Below, in pieces: positions 33,523 to 41,088 of a stretch of DNA of 64,000 bases. Position 1 is the stretch's first letter. The number at the start of each line of letters is the position of its first letter. The notes under the pieces are model-generated. The model did no database searches. It worked only from the letters and a program-made list of their open reading frames with translations, and had not been told where the DNA came from. The position numbers and the translations under genes were made by a program. Location of the stretch: positions 1,426,001 to 1,490,000 of the forward strand of contig NZ_PJMU01000001.1 in the NCBI RefSeq assembly GCF_002846395.1, read 5' to 3'. This DNA comes from Pontibacter ramchanderi. Its GTDB lineage: Bacteria; Bacteroidota; Bacteroidia; Cytophagales; Hymenobacteraceae.

Positions 33523-33560
33523 AAGCGCCAGCTACTGCAGAAGTAGCTGGCGCTTTTTTT
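33523..33560 (+). terminator. Terminator of the tRNA-Arg gene
   Basis: AGCGCCAGCTACT-GCAG-AGTAGCTGGCGCT forms a 13-bp stem and is followed by TTTTTTT. Confidence 0.92.
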
Positions 33561-33579
33561 ATGTGCTATTGGTAACCCG

Positions 33580-33744
33580 CTACAGAAATAAGCTATTGAT
33601 GGATGAGATGGCCAATGCAATGACATAGATCAGGAGCAGCCACCTGAAGAGCTGCTTTCTGTTGATTAACCTTCGTAGAAACGGGTAAAACAGAAAGTAG
33701 GCTATACCTATGATGATCAAGAGGTAAAGAAGTGCTTTTAACAA
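33580..33744 (-). CDS. Possible 54-residue two-helix membrane protein
   Basis: A minus-strand frame opens with TTG at 33744 and ends with TAG. It encodes two hydrophobic segments (LLYLLIIIGIAYFLFYPFL and WLLLIYVIALAISSINSLFL) separated by a basic hinge RRLINRKQLFR, a sensible inside-loop pattern. The codons fit the neighbourhood and the frame contains the AGGTATA motif as ATA-GGT-ATA. No ATG start is available, so the TTG start is a guess. It is too small to name. Confidence 0.4.
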   Translation of the reverse strand: MLKALLYLLIIIGIAYFLFYPFLRRLINRKQLFRWLLLIYVIALAISSINSLFL

Positions 33745-33917
33745 TTTGAATGTAACTTTATTGCATCGCGGTGGAAAAGATCGAGATCCGCCTTACTCAA
33801 CAAAGGTATAAAATTGGCTCGCCAATCCCTACCGCTGGCTTATCTTCCCGAGCTTTAGCTGTTGATCGAAATACCTTAGCTTTAGCACCATGAAAGAAAA
33901 CGCCCTGCACTAACAAC

Positions 33918-34095
33918 ATGAACTTATTCGTGCACTTATACTAAAAGACGCGGTAGGTTTTGGGCTGCACTAGCCCTGATCGGCTGCCTGGCCATGTCCG
34001 TGTCGTTGCCTCTTTCAGTGATATTTTCAGGTATAGGCCTGCTTGTGCTTGGCTTTGTGCTCCGATTCTTTCTTCACCAGGAATACGACAGGTAG
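33918..34095 (+). pseudogene. Possible frameshifted small membrane protein
   Basis: An ATG at 33918 reads only eight residues before TAA. The +1-shifted frame from about 33921 to the TAG at 34093-34095 looks coding. It gives a basic stretch (TKRRGRFW), two hydrophobic segments (AALALIGCLAMSVSLPLSVI and FSGIGLLVLGFVLRFFL) and a charged end HQEYDR. A one-base shift near 33940 would join both parts into a protein of about 58 residues. It could be a decayed gene, a sequencing error or a short ORF with an unusual start. Confidence 0.3.
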
Positions 34096-34193
34096 TTGGC
34101 GCCAGCATATCTTTTCCCAATGTCATTATTTTCGACTTAAACGCATACCGTATTGCAGCAATTGGTGCTTTTTAGTATGTTGCAGAAAAATTA

Positions 34194-34267
34194 CGGGGTG
34201 TAGCGTAGCCTGGTATCGCGCCAGCATGGGGTGCTGGAGGTCGTGGGTTCGAATCCCGCCACTCCGA
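34194..34267 (+). tRNA. tRNA-Pro (anticodon GGG)
   Basis: 74 nt. The acceptor CGGGGTG/CACTCCG includes the C1-G72 pair usual for tRNA-Pro. The anticodon stem CCAGC/GCTGG encloses ATGGGGT, giving anticodon GGG. The T arm contains GGGTTCGAATCCC. The discriminator base is A and CCA is not encoded. Confidence 0.94.
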
Positions 34268-34274
34268 CTGAAAC

Positions 34275-34310
34275 AAAAAGTCCTTGTAACAAAATGCAAG
34301 GACTTTTTTT
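34275..34310 (+). terminator. Terminator of the tRNA-Pro gene
   Basis: AAAAAGTCCTTG pairs with CAAGGACTTTTT across a 10-base loop, followed by further T residues. Confidence 0.9.
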
Positions 34311-34328
34311 ATTAAATATTAAACCTAC

Positions 34329-34886
34329 TCACGACGGGATCTCCTCTACCAGCTGGGCTATACCTTTTTCTATCTGTTCGCGCAGCTTTTCAGGTCTGTC
34401 GGAAATGATTCGCTCTGCCGTGCCTTGCCACACCAGCTCGTTCTGCACCGGGTCTACCAGGTGCACCGACACCGTGCCCACATTATAGCGCCCTACTTCT
34501 ACTTCTTTGCTCTGCCAGGTATAGCGCCGCTGCCCAATGTAGCGGGGCGGGTCTGTAATAATATTTGTCTCTCTTGTCTGCACCTGCTTGTCCACCACAA
34601 TGCCCAGGTTGATCAGCAGATCCGCTTCGTCCGCAGCCTCCACCTGTCTCAGTCCGCGTTGCTCCAACTGCTGGGCGATCTCCTGTTTCAGAAAGTGTAT
34701 GTGCCCCTGATAATTGGGCCCCGCGTCCTCTACCTCAGAGCTTACTTCCATAAAGGCAAATTGGCGGTAGGTGCTCAGCGCAAAGCCGGGTGCAGGCTCC
34801 GATTGAATGTTGGTGGCAGGGCTACAGGCCATAAACAACAGGCATAACAGGAAGGCAGTACTACTTACTAGGTTTCTCATTTCCAC
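34329..34886 (-). CDS. DUF4136 lipoprotein
   Basis: 185 residues. The signal sequence MEMRNLVSSTAFLLCLLFMAC ends in a lipobox, so it should be a periplasm-facing lipoprotein. The mature protein has the DUF4136 pattern: an F.L..YR.FAF start, a helix (GHIHFLKQEIAQQLEQRGLRQV), DEADLLINLGIVV and a closing EIP region. The function of the family is unknown. A second possible start is two codons downstream. It is divergent from the rsb locus, with about 175 bp between them. Confidence 0.88.
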   Translation of the reverse strand: MEMRNLVSSTAFLLCLLFMACSPATNIQSEPAPGFALSTYRQFAFMEVSSEVEDAGPNYQGHIHFLKQEIAQQLEQRGLRQVEAADEADLLINLGIVVDKQVQTRETNIITDPPRYIGQRRYTWQSKEVEVGRYNVGTVSVHLVDPVQNELVWQGTAERIISDRPEKLREQIEKGIAQLVEEIPS

Positions 34887-34924
34887 AAATCCTTAAGTGT
34901 TCGCATGAAAATAATTGTATATAC

Positions 34925-34949
34925 GCATACGGTAATTCGGAACGTATGC
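34925..34949. promoter_or_regulatory. Inverted repeat between the DUF4136 gene and rsbR
   Basis: GCATACG (34925-34931), 11 bases, then CGTATGC (34943-34949). The position in a divergent intergenic region suggests an operator, but no matching regulator was identified and no second copy was seen nearby. Confidence 0.35.
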
Positions 34950-35061
34950 TTTGATTGCAATTTTTATACCTAACTTAGCACCTGCCCTACTACAGCGTTT
35001 CGCGATGTAAAACGGTAACATTGCTTAAACCATATGTCCATAAGCTACGTTTTGCCCTACC

Positions 35062-35934
35062 ATGAACACAACAGCACAAGTACTAGAGAAAAACAAAGAG
35101 CGCATCCTCGAGCAATGGATGCAGAATCAGATGGCCGACGCCTCATTGCGCGAAGACCTGATGACGAACGATGAACTGCAGCGTCAGTCAAAAGAGATGC
35201 TGGATGGTCTGCTGCGTGCCATCTCAAAAGGCAACTACGACAATATTTATGAAACGGAGTTTGAGCAGGTAACTGACACGCTCCGCGACATTTCCATTAC
35301 CAGAGCAAGACAGGGATTTAGCCCGCGCGAAACCGGCACCTTTGTACTCAGCCTGAAGCAGGCACTCATTGAGGTACTGGTTGAGCAACGGCAAGGTGAT
35401 ACCAGCACGCTCTATCAGGAAATCATGCAGCTGAACACCCTGCTCGATAACCTGAGCATCGTTACCTTCGAAACCTTCATTAAAGGACGCGAAGAGGTGA
35501 TCCTGCGTCAGACAGATGAGATCAGCGAAATATCCACGCCGGTAATCCGGGTATGGGACGGCATACTTGCCCTGCCGATCATCGGAACCCTGGACAGCGC
35601 CCGCACCCAGATTGTGATGGAAAACCTGCTACAGGAGATCGTAAATACCGGTAGCACTATCGCTATACTCGATATTTCCGGCGTGCCGGCCGTAGACTCG
35701 TTGGTGGCACAGCACCTGATCAAAACCGTGAGTGCTACCCGCCTGATGGGTGCCGAGTGTATCATAAGCGGTATCCGGGCCGAGATTGCGCAAACCATCG
35801 TGCACCTGGGCATTGACCTCTCTAACATCAAAACCAAGGCTACCTTGGCTAGCGCCCTGCAGCTTGCCTTCAACATGACAGACCTGGAAGTGCGCCGGTC
35901 AGACCGAAACAAATCCAATAAACTACTGCGCTAG
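35062..35934 (+). CDS. rsbR: RsbR-like stressosome sensor/co-antagonist
   Basis: 290 residues. The N-terminal 150 residues are helical and resemble the RsbRD-type sensor domain (ILEQWM, QGFSPRETGTFVLSLKQAL). A STAS domain of about 170-275 follows: GTLDSARTQIVMENLLQEI, AILDISGVPAVDSLVAQHL and GIRAEIAQTIVHLGI. Ser213 in VDSLVA is at the position of the phosphorylated Thr205 of Bacillus subtilis RsbRA. With RsbS it would form the stressosome core and hold the RsbT kinase until a signal arrives. It starts a tight five-gene operon, with 4 bp to rsbS. Confidence 0.9.
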   Translation: MNTTAQVLEKNKERILEQWMQNQMADASLREDLMTNDELQRQSKEMLDGLLRAISKGNYDNIYETEFEQVTDTLRDISITRARQGFSPRETGTFVLSLKQALIEVLVEQRQGDTSTLYQEIMQLNTLLDNLSIVTFETFIKGREEVILRQTDEISEISTPVIRVWDGILALPIIGTLDSARTQIVMENLLQEIVNTGSTIAILDISGVPAVDSLVAQHLIKTVSATRLMGAECIISGIRAEIAQTIVHLGIDLSNIKTKATLASALQLAFNMTDLEVRRSDRNKSNKLLR

Positions 35935-35938
35935 AAAT

Positions 35939-36349
35939 ATGGAAAGGATACCGATTTTAAAAATGGGCCCTTTCCTGCTGGTAACCATTCAGATCGACCT
36001 CTACGACAGGCTGGCCCTGACCCTGGAGAACGACCTGATCAACATGGTGAGCCAGACCGGGGCACGGGGCGTTTTGATAGACATTTCGGCAGTGAGCATT
36101 GTGGACTCATTTATGGGCCGCATTTTGGGCAACATCGCCTCTATGTCGCGCATCATGGATGCTGAAACCGTAGTAGTAGGGATGCAGCCCGCCGTGGCGA
36201 TTACGCTAGTAGAACTCGGCCTGACGCTACAAGGTGTGCACACCGCCTTGAATGTGGAGAAGGGCATGGAATTACTTAACACTAAACTAGGCGATAACCT
36301 GGGACCAGACGACGAAGAGGAGGAAGACCAGGATGATCGTAATGACTAA
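35939..36349 (+). CDS. rsbS: RsbS-like STAS domain antagonist
   Basis: 136 residues, essentially one STAS domain: RIPILKMGPFLLVTIQIDLYD in part, VLIDISAVSIVDSFMGRILG and VVVGMQPAVAITLVELGL. Ser57 in VDSF corresponds to Ser59, the residue RsbT phosphorylates in Bacillus RsbS. The last 14 residues (GPDDEEEEDQDDRN) form an unusual acidic tail not expected in RsbS. The 3' end overlaps the rsbT start, implying coupled translation. Confidence 0.92.
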   Translation: MERIPILKMGPFLLVTIQIDLYDRLALTLENDLINMVSQTGARGVLIDISAVSIVDSFMGRILGNIASMSRIMDAETVVVGMQPAVAITLVELGLTLQGVHTALNVEKGMELLNTKLGDNLGPDDEEEEDQDDRND

Positions 36350-36746
36350 AGACACGATGGACATCGCGCGCGAACAGGATGTGGTTCCCTTCCGCAACCG
36401 CGTGCGCGAATTCAGCACCCGCATCGGTATGAGCCTCGTAAACCAGACCAAACTGATCACGGCGGCAAGCGAACTGGTGCGAAACATGCTCAAATACGCC
36501 AGCGGCGGTAAAGTAATACTCGAAATCATCAGCCAAAACGCCAAAACCGGCGTAAGACTAACCTTCAAAGACGAGGGCCCGGGTATAGCCGACATAGCCT
36601 TAGCCATGCGCGATGGCTACTCTACCGGCAGAAGCCTTGGCCTCGGACTGCCCGGCGCTAAACGGTTGGTCAACGAGTTTGACCTCAAAAGCACCCCGGG
36701 AGAAGGCACAACCGTTACTGTCATCCACTGGAAACATGGACGTTAA
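36333..36746 (+). CDS. rsbT: RsbT-like serine kinase (GHKL ATPase)
   Basis: 137 residues with the HATPase/Bergerat fold motifs: the N box ASELVRNMLKYA, the G1 box DEGPGIADI and the G2 box SLGLGLPGAKRL. In stressosomes RsbT phosphorylates RsbR and RsbS and is thereby released to act on its downstream partner. The start may be 36333 or the ATG three codons later; both overlap rsbS. In the Gram-positive model the partner is the phosphatase RsbU; here no RsbU is next to it, and the following genes are an RsbX-like phosphatase and a kinase. Confidence 0.92.
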   Translation: MIVMTKDTMDIAREQDVVPFRNRVREFSTRIGMSLVNQTKLITAASELVRNMLKYASGGKVILEIISQNAKTGVRLTFKDEGPGIADIALAMRDGYSTGRSLGLGLPGAKRLVNEFDLKSTPGEGTTVTVIHWKHGR

Positions 36747-37764
36747 TCAACATTACCGCTTCGCTGTACCCGACCGGAGTTACGCCAGTCTCACAAAAAA
36801 AGACATTACCCGCCTTGCCGAAAGCTTTGCCCTCTCTGAAGGAGCCGTGGGCAGGGTCAACATCATCGTGTCGGAGATGCTCACCAACCTGGAGAAGCAT
36901 ACCACACAGGGTGGCGAGCTGCTCGTGAAAGCCATCGGCAAGCCCATCAAAGGAATCGAGATCATCAGCCTGGATAACGGTCCCGGCATGAACGATCCTG
37001 ATCGGATGCTGCAGGACGGTGTATCCACTTTCGGGTCTGCTGGCGAAGGCCTGGGCGCCATCAAGCGGCAGTCCGACATTTTCGACATGTACTCCCAACC
37101 CCAGGTAGGCACAGTCATCGTGGCGCAGGTATACAAATCGGCCAAGTCTATACCTGCGGCGCGGCGCTACGACATCGGCAACATTATGGTGCCCAAACCG
37201 AAAGAGGTGGACTGTGGCGACGGATATGCCGTTATTCACCACGAGCGGGGGGTATACCTACTGGCCCTCGACGGGCTGGGCCATGGAACGCATGCCCAGG
37301 AGGCAGCAGCCTCCGCCGTTAAGATTTACTGCGAAGACCCTCTCCCTGATCCGGCCCTGGCACTGAAAGTGATCCACAATGGCATTCGCCGAACCCGGGG
37401 CGCAGTGGGCCTGGCTGCCAGCATCGACATCGCCCAGAACAAAATCAACTACTGTGGCATTGGCAACATAGCCGGCAAGCTGTTCACGATCGAAAATTCG
37501 ATCGGAACGATGCCCTATAAAAACGTGATTTCTTACAATGGCATCCTGGGGCACAATGTACCAGGCACGTTCAATACGCAAAGTTTGGACTGGAACCGCA
37601 ATAAGGTGCTCATCGTGCACAGCGACGGGCTTAAAGCGCGCTGGGACCTGAGCCGCTACCCAAACCTGCACCGCCACCTGCCCACCACCATCGCGGCTGT
37701 CCTTTACAAAGACCACAGTCGCCAGACAGACGATACGCTCGTATTGGTATGTAAAGCTAAATAG
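36736..37764 (+). CDS. RsbX-like PP2C/SpoIIE phosphatase with N-terminal GHKL ATPase domain
   Basis: 342 residues, starting at the ATG at 36736, which overlaps rsbT by 11 bp; an earlier in-frame ATG lies deep in rsbT and is unlikely. Residues 1-135 form an RsbW/RsbT-type ATPase domain (SEMLTNLEKHT, DNGPGM, GEGLGAIKRQSD). Residues of about 150-342 form a SpoIIE-type phosphatase (LLALDGLGHGTHAQEAA, YCGIGNIAG, VLIVHSDGLKAR, DDTLVLV). RsbX of Bacillus has only the phosphatase part; it resets the stressosome by dephosphorylating RsbR and RsbS. The ATPase fusion could localise the phosphatase or give it a second, kinase-like activity. Confidence 0.88.
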   Translation: MDVNQHYRFAVPDRSYASLTKKDITRLAESFALSEGAVGRVNIIVSEMLTNLEKHTTQGGELLVKAIGKPIKGIEIISLDNGPGMNDPDRMLQDGVSTFGSAGEGLGAIKRQSDIFDMYSQPQVGTVIVAQVYKSAKSIPAARRYDIGNIMVPKPKEVDCGDGYAVIHHERGVYLLALDGLGHGTHAQEAAASAVKIYCEDPLPDPALALKVIHNGIRRTRGAVGLAASIDIAQNKINYCGIGNIAGKLFTIENSIGTMPYKNVISYNGILGHNVPGTFNTQSLDWNRNKVLIVHSDGLKARWDLSRYPNLHRHLPTTIAAVLYKDHSRQTDDTLVLVCKAK

Positions 37765-37770
37765 TAGCCC

Positions 37771-39141
37771 ATGGCAAATAGTCTTCTCAAAATAAACATC
37801 ACTAACGAACTGGATGTGGTGCTGGCCTACAGACGGGCCATGCAGTTGTCTGAAAAAACAGGTATGGCGCAGGCCAACCAGACCAAATTTGCCACGGCCG
37901 TATCGGAGATCTGCCGCAACGTGGTAGAGCATGTGGGCAATGGCACCATTCAGTTTAGTATTGTAGAAGAGAATGGGCACAATTATCTGGAAGCCAAGAT
38001 ATCGGACCGCGGGCGTGGTATCGGCAACCTGGATCAGATCTATGACCGGGGCAGGTATGGCAGCAACCCCCTGGGGCGCGGCATGGGCATTGTCAACTCA
38101 CGCAAGCTTGTTGATTTTTTCGAGATTAAAACCGAGCACGAGCAGGGCACTGCCGTTACCCTCCGCAAGCGTATACCTACCCAGTCCCCGATTGTCACCA
38201 AAAGCCTGAAAGAGATCTGGCTACAGGAGTTTAACGACGAAGAAGGCATATCGCCCTACGAGGAGATCAAGAAGCAGAACATGCAGCAGCTCGAACTGCT
38301 CGAAAAGCTGCGACTGCGCAACCTCGAAGCCGAGCAGCAGCTTCAGGAAATCAGGAGGCTGAACCTGCAACTGCAGCAGTCCAACCTGGAGATTCAGACC
38401 CTCTCGGAGGAGCGCGAGCGCCGGAACAAGGAGCTGCAGAAAGCCAACGAAGACCTGGACGCCTTTGCCCATACCGTTTCGCACGACCTGCGGTCTCCTT
38501 TGCAAAACATCGGGGGCATCCTTAACTTTCTTGAAAACAGCCTGCACAACGGCAACACCGAAGATGCGGCCTCGCTCCTGCCCATGCTGCGCGAACAGAC
38601 AAGCAAGATGGACAAGCTGATAACAGGTATACTGGCTTACTCGCTTGCCGGTCACCACAGCCTGCACCGCCAGATCGTGCCTGTGCACGATGTGCTGCAC
38701 AAAGTGCTGGATTCCCTCTACATACCGCAATCGTTCAAAGTAACCTTGCCCGATGACCTGCCTACGCTCTATACCCAGGAGATATACCTGTACCAGATTT
38801 TCAGCAACCTGCTGGGCAACGCCATCAAGTATCACGACCGGCCGGATGAGGCCCTGATTGAAGTAACATGCAGCCGCCAGGCAGACGTCGTTCTTTTTGC
38901 TGTGCAAGACAACGGCCCAGGTATAGCCACGGAAGACCAGGATCAGATTTTTGGCAAGTACGAGGCGCTCGGCCACAACCTAACGCGCCCAGACAGTTCG
39001 GGACTGGGCCTTGCCATTGTGAAGCGCATACTCGAAGAAAAGCATGGCGACGTTTGGGTAGAGTCGACGGGGCGCGGCACCCGTTTTGTGTTCTCGTGGC
39101 CCGCCAGCGAGGTAGTGACGGAACCGGAAGAGGCTGAATAA
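37771..39141 (+). CDS. Hybrid sensor: RsbT-like ATPase fused to a histidine kinase
   Basis: 456 residues with no membrane segment. Residues 1-135 are an anti-sigma-type GHKL domain (VSEICRNVVEHV, DRGRGIGNL, GRGMGIVNSRKL). A coiled coil (about 165-230) leads to a HisKA domain with the phospho-acceptor His238 in SHDLRSP. A catalytic HATPase domain follows (NLLGNAIKYH, DNGPGIA, SSGLGLAIVKRI). The gene starts 6 bp after the RsbX-like gene. An RsbT-like module at the input end of a histidine kinase suggests that it reads the phosphorylation state of the stressosome and passes the signal to the convergent response regulator. Confidence 0.88.
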   Translation: MANSLLKINITNELDVVLAYRRAMQLSEKTGMAQANQTKFATAVSEICRNVVEHVGNGTIQFSIVEENGHNYLEAKISDRGRGIGNLDQIYDRGRYGSNPLGRGMGIVNSRKLVDFFEIKTEHEQGTAVTLRKRIPTQSPIVTKSLKEIWLQEFNDEEGISPYEEIKKQNMQQLELLEKLRLRNLEAEQQLQEIRRLNLQLQQSNLEIQTLSEERERRNKELQKANEDLDAFAHTVSHDLRSPLQNIGGILNFLENSLHNGNTEDAASLLPMLREQTSKMDKLITGILAYSLAGHHSLHRQIVPVHDVLHKVLDSLYIPQSFKVTLPDDLPTLYTQEIYLYQIFSNLLGNAIKYHDRPDEALIEVTCSRQADVVLFAVQDNGPGIATEDQDQIFGKYEALGHNLTRPDSSGLGLAIVKRILEEKHGDVWVESTGRGTRFVFSWPASEVVTEPEEAE

Positions 39142-39184
39142 ACAAGAACGCCTGTATACGTTGCGGTATACAGGCGTTCTTGTT
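39141..39184. terminator. 19-bp perfect hairpin between the histidine kinase and the response regulator
   Basis: AACAAGAACGCCTGTATAC and its exact reverse complement flank the 6-base loop GTTGCG. It sits between two convergent genes and starts within the stop codon of the kinase, so it probably terminates both transcripts despite only short T runs. Confidence 0.8.
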
Positions 39185-39198
39185 TAGGGCATGCCAAG

Positions 39199-39639
39199 TT
39201 ATTTTTTACGGTTCTGGAAAAACTCTGCCAGTATTTCCTTCACATCGTGGTTGGTCAGGGCCTTTGAGTAGTGTTTCTTTACTTTCTTAAAGCTCTTGAT
39301 GCGCTCCAAGTCATAAAAACTTGCCGAAGAAGTCAGCATCAGGATGATCACGTGATCGCCGGCATCGAGGCCTTTGCGTTGGTACTCTTCCAGAAACTCA
39401 AAGCCATCCATAGTTGGCATCTTGATGTCCAGAAAGATCAGGTCCGGGCATTTGAAGGTGCCCTCCGGCTGCTCGCTACATGCTTTGCTCAGGTAGTCAA
39501 TCGCTTCTCTTCCGTTCTTGAGCACCATTATTTCTTTTGCCACCTTCATATCGGTGAGCAGGCGCTTGTTCAGGTAATTTGTGGTATCGTCGTCGTCTAC
39601 CAACAGCACTAGGTCAAGCATTTCAGATGCTTCCTTCAT
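39199..39639 (-). CDS. Single-domain response regulator (CheY-like)
   Basis: 146 residues, receiver domain only. LLVDDDDTTN holds the acidic pocket (around Asp15-18), Asp71 in LIFLDIKMPTMDGFEF is the phospho-acceptor, MLTSS has the conserved Thr, and a Lys lies near KHYSKALT. There is no output domain, so it should act by protein-protein contact or as a relay intermediate. It is convergent with the hybrid kinase, its most likely phosphodonor. ATGs at codons 1 and 7 are both possible. Confidence 0.92.
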   Translation of the reverse strand: MKEASEMLDLVLLVDDDDTTNYLNKRLLTDMKVAKEIMVLKNGREAIDYLSKACSEQPEGTFKCPDLIFLDIKMPTMDGFEFLEEYQRKGLDAGDHVIILMLTSSASFYDLERIKSFKKVKKHYSKALTNHDVKEILAEFFQNRKK

Positions 39640-39875
39640 AGTCAGTTCTTTTCTCTTAAATCAACGGTAAGGTATAAATATTTACCTTGTATGCTCTGAT
39701 ACCCGGTAGAGCCACTAACATATTGTATACAATTAATGTTCAATATTGCGCCTCTTTAAATGCTTTGTTGCCAATAACAGCCCAAGTAAAGGACTATGCT
39801 ACATTGCGTCACTGCAAAAATACAGTTTTGGGTGTAAAATTTAAAGTTTGTTCACCAGTTATCTTCTCTAAATTT

Positions 39876-41009
39876 TCAGGCCTTCGCACTGCTGCGCACT
39901 TGCACATAGCCCCTTTTCTTTTTTTTGTTTTTGCCACGCCATATCACTATACCTGTTACCCACAGCGTGGCGGGCATCAGGCCCAGAAAGAACCACAGAA
40001 TCCGGGTTAGCCAGCCACCTATCTCGCCAAAGTGTATCGGTACAAACCAGTTGCGCGTAAGCTGCCGCCCGAGAGGAGCAGTATGCGGATTATAATCGTA
40101 CACGACAGCTCCGGAGTATTGGTCCAGGTATACCATCGGCCTGTCCTGTGGGCCAGCCTCCAGACCGGATGAAGCCAGGTAAGTCAGGTTGAGTGTCCCG
40201 GCACTGTCTGGAGCCATCACAAGAGTACGCTTGACATAGTGCGGGTATAAATCATCCATGCGGTCGAGGGCCTGGTAAACGGTGAGCGGGGCTATACCCT
40301 GTGTTGGCCGGGAGGACTGAAGCGCTTTAACATAAGGTGTCGGCTCTTTGGCCAGCGTCAGTTTATCCACCACAGCCTGGGTCTCTTCCTGAAAGCCGAA
40401 ATACACGCCGGTGATGGCGGCCAGGAAAAGCGGCAGGCTGAAGTAGAAGCCAAACACGTTGTGCAGATCGTAATTGCGCCTTTTAAAAGAGGCATTGGCC
40501 TTGAGGCGCAGGCCGTCCTTTAAGTTTCTCCGTTTGCGTGGCATCCACAGGTATAGGCCTGTCGTCAACAGCGCAAAGGCCAGCAACAGCGCACTTATAC
40601 CTGTTATCAGGGCGCCCGTGTCGCCGATGGTCAGTTGGCGGTGCATTTCCAATACGGTATCCATCACGCCGCGCCGCTTCTCGAGTTGGCCAACATACTG
40701 GCCGGTTGCCGCATCAAAAAACAGAAACTGCTTGTTGCCTTTTACTTTGATGATGTAATTCTCCAGTTCCCTTACCGGAAAAAAGATATTGGTCACAGGG
40801 GCGCCAAATTCCTCTTCGGCGTTGCTCACCACCTTCCGCACATCAACTGGAGCCGCTTCCGGGTTGGAGTTCTTGTAGTACGCAGGGTATAGCGCAACCG
40901 TCAGTTCGGGCTGAAAAACGTAGAGCGACCCTGTCAGGCCCATGAAGGCCACTACGGCACCTGCTGTCAGGCCGATCCAGAGGTGTAGCTGAAGGAGAAA
41001 TTTGCGCAT
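39876..41009 (-). CDS. PepSY-associated inner-membrane protein (PiuB-like)
   Basis: 377 residues. The first helix (LLQLHLWIGLTAGAVVAFMG) is the hallmark of PepSY_TM proteins, followed by a periplasmic PepSY region, two central helices (about 130-155 and 195-215) and a final helix near the end (LTRILWFFLGLMPATLWVTG). These proteins accompany siderophore receptors and are thought to reduce or release iron from siderophores. The gene lies 79 bp downstream of the TonB-dependent receptor on the same strand, an iron-uptake operon. Confidence 0.9.
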   Translation of the reverse strand: MRKFLLQLHLWIGLTAGAVVAFMGLTGSLYVFQPELTVALYPAYYKNSNPEAAPVDVRKVVSNAEEEFGAPVTNIFFPVRELENYIIKVKGNKQFLFFDAATGQYVGQLEKRRGVMDTVLEMHRQLTIGDTGALITGISALLLAFALLTTGLYLWMPRKRRNLKDGLRLKANASFKRRNYDLHNVFGFYFSLPLFLAAITGVYFGFQEETQAVVDKLTLAKEPTPYVKALQSSRPTQGIAPLTVYQALDRMDDLYPHYVKRTLVMAPDSAGTLNLTYLASSGLEAGPQDRPMVYLDQYSGAVVYDYNPHTAPLGRQLTRNWFVPIHFGEIGGWLTRILWFFLGLMPATLWVTGIVIWRGKNKKKKRGYVQVRSSAKA

Positions 41010-41088
41010 ATACCTGAACTTGAAATCGGCGGCACCGCCCCTTGCAGGGCAATACCGCCGATGTACTGGTTGTGTATGTTTCTATGTG

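Noticed and set aside
36721-38976. Long antisense frames across the RsbX-like and hybrid kinase genes (for example 37258-37980 and 38221-38976)
   Set aside because: All are shadows of genes whose catalytic boxes are intact on the plus strand.
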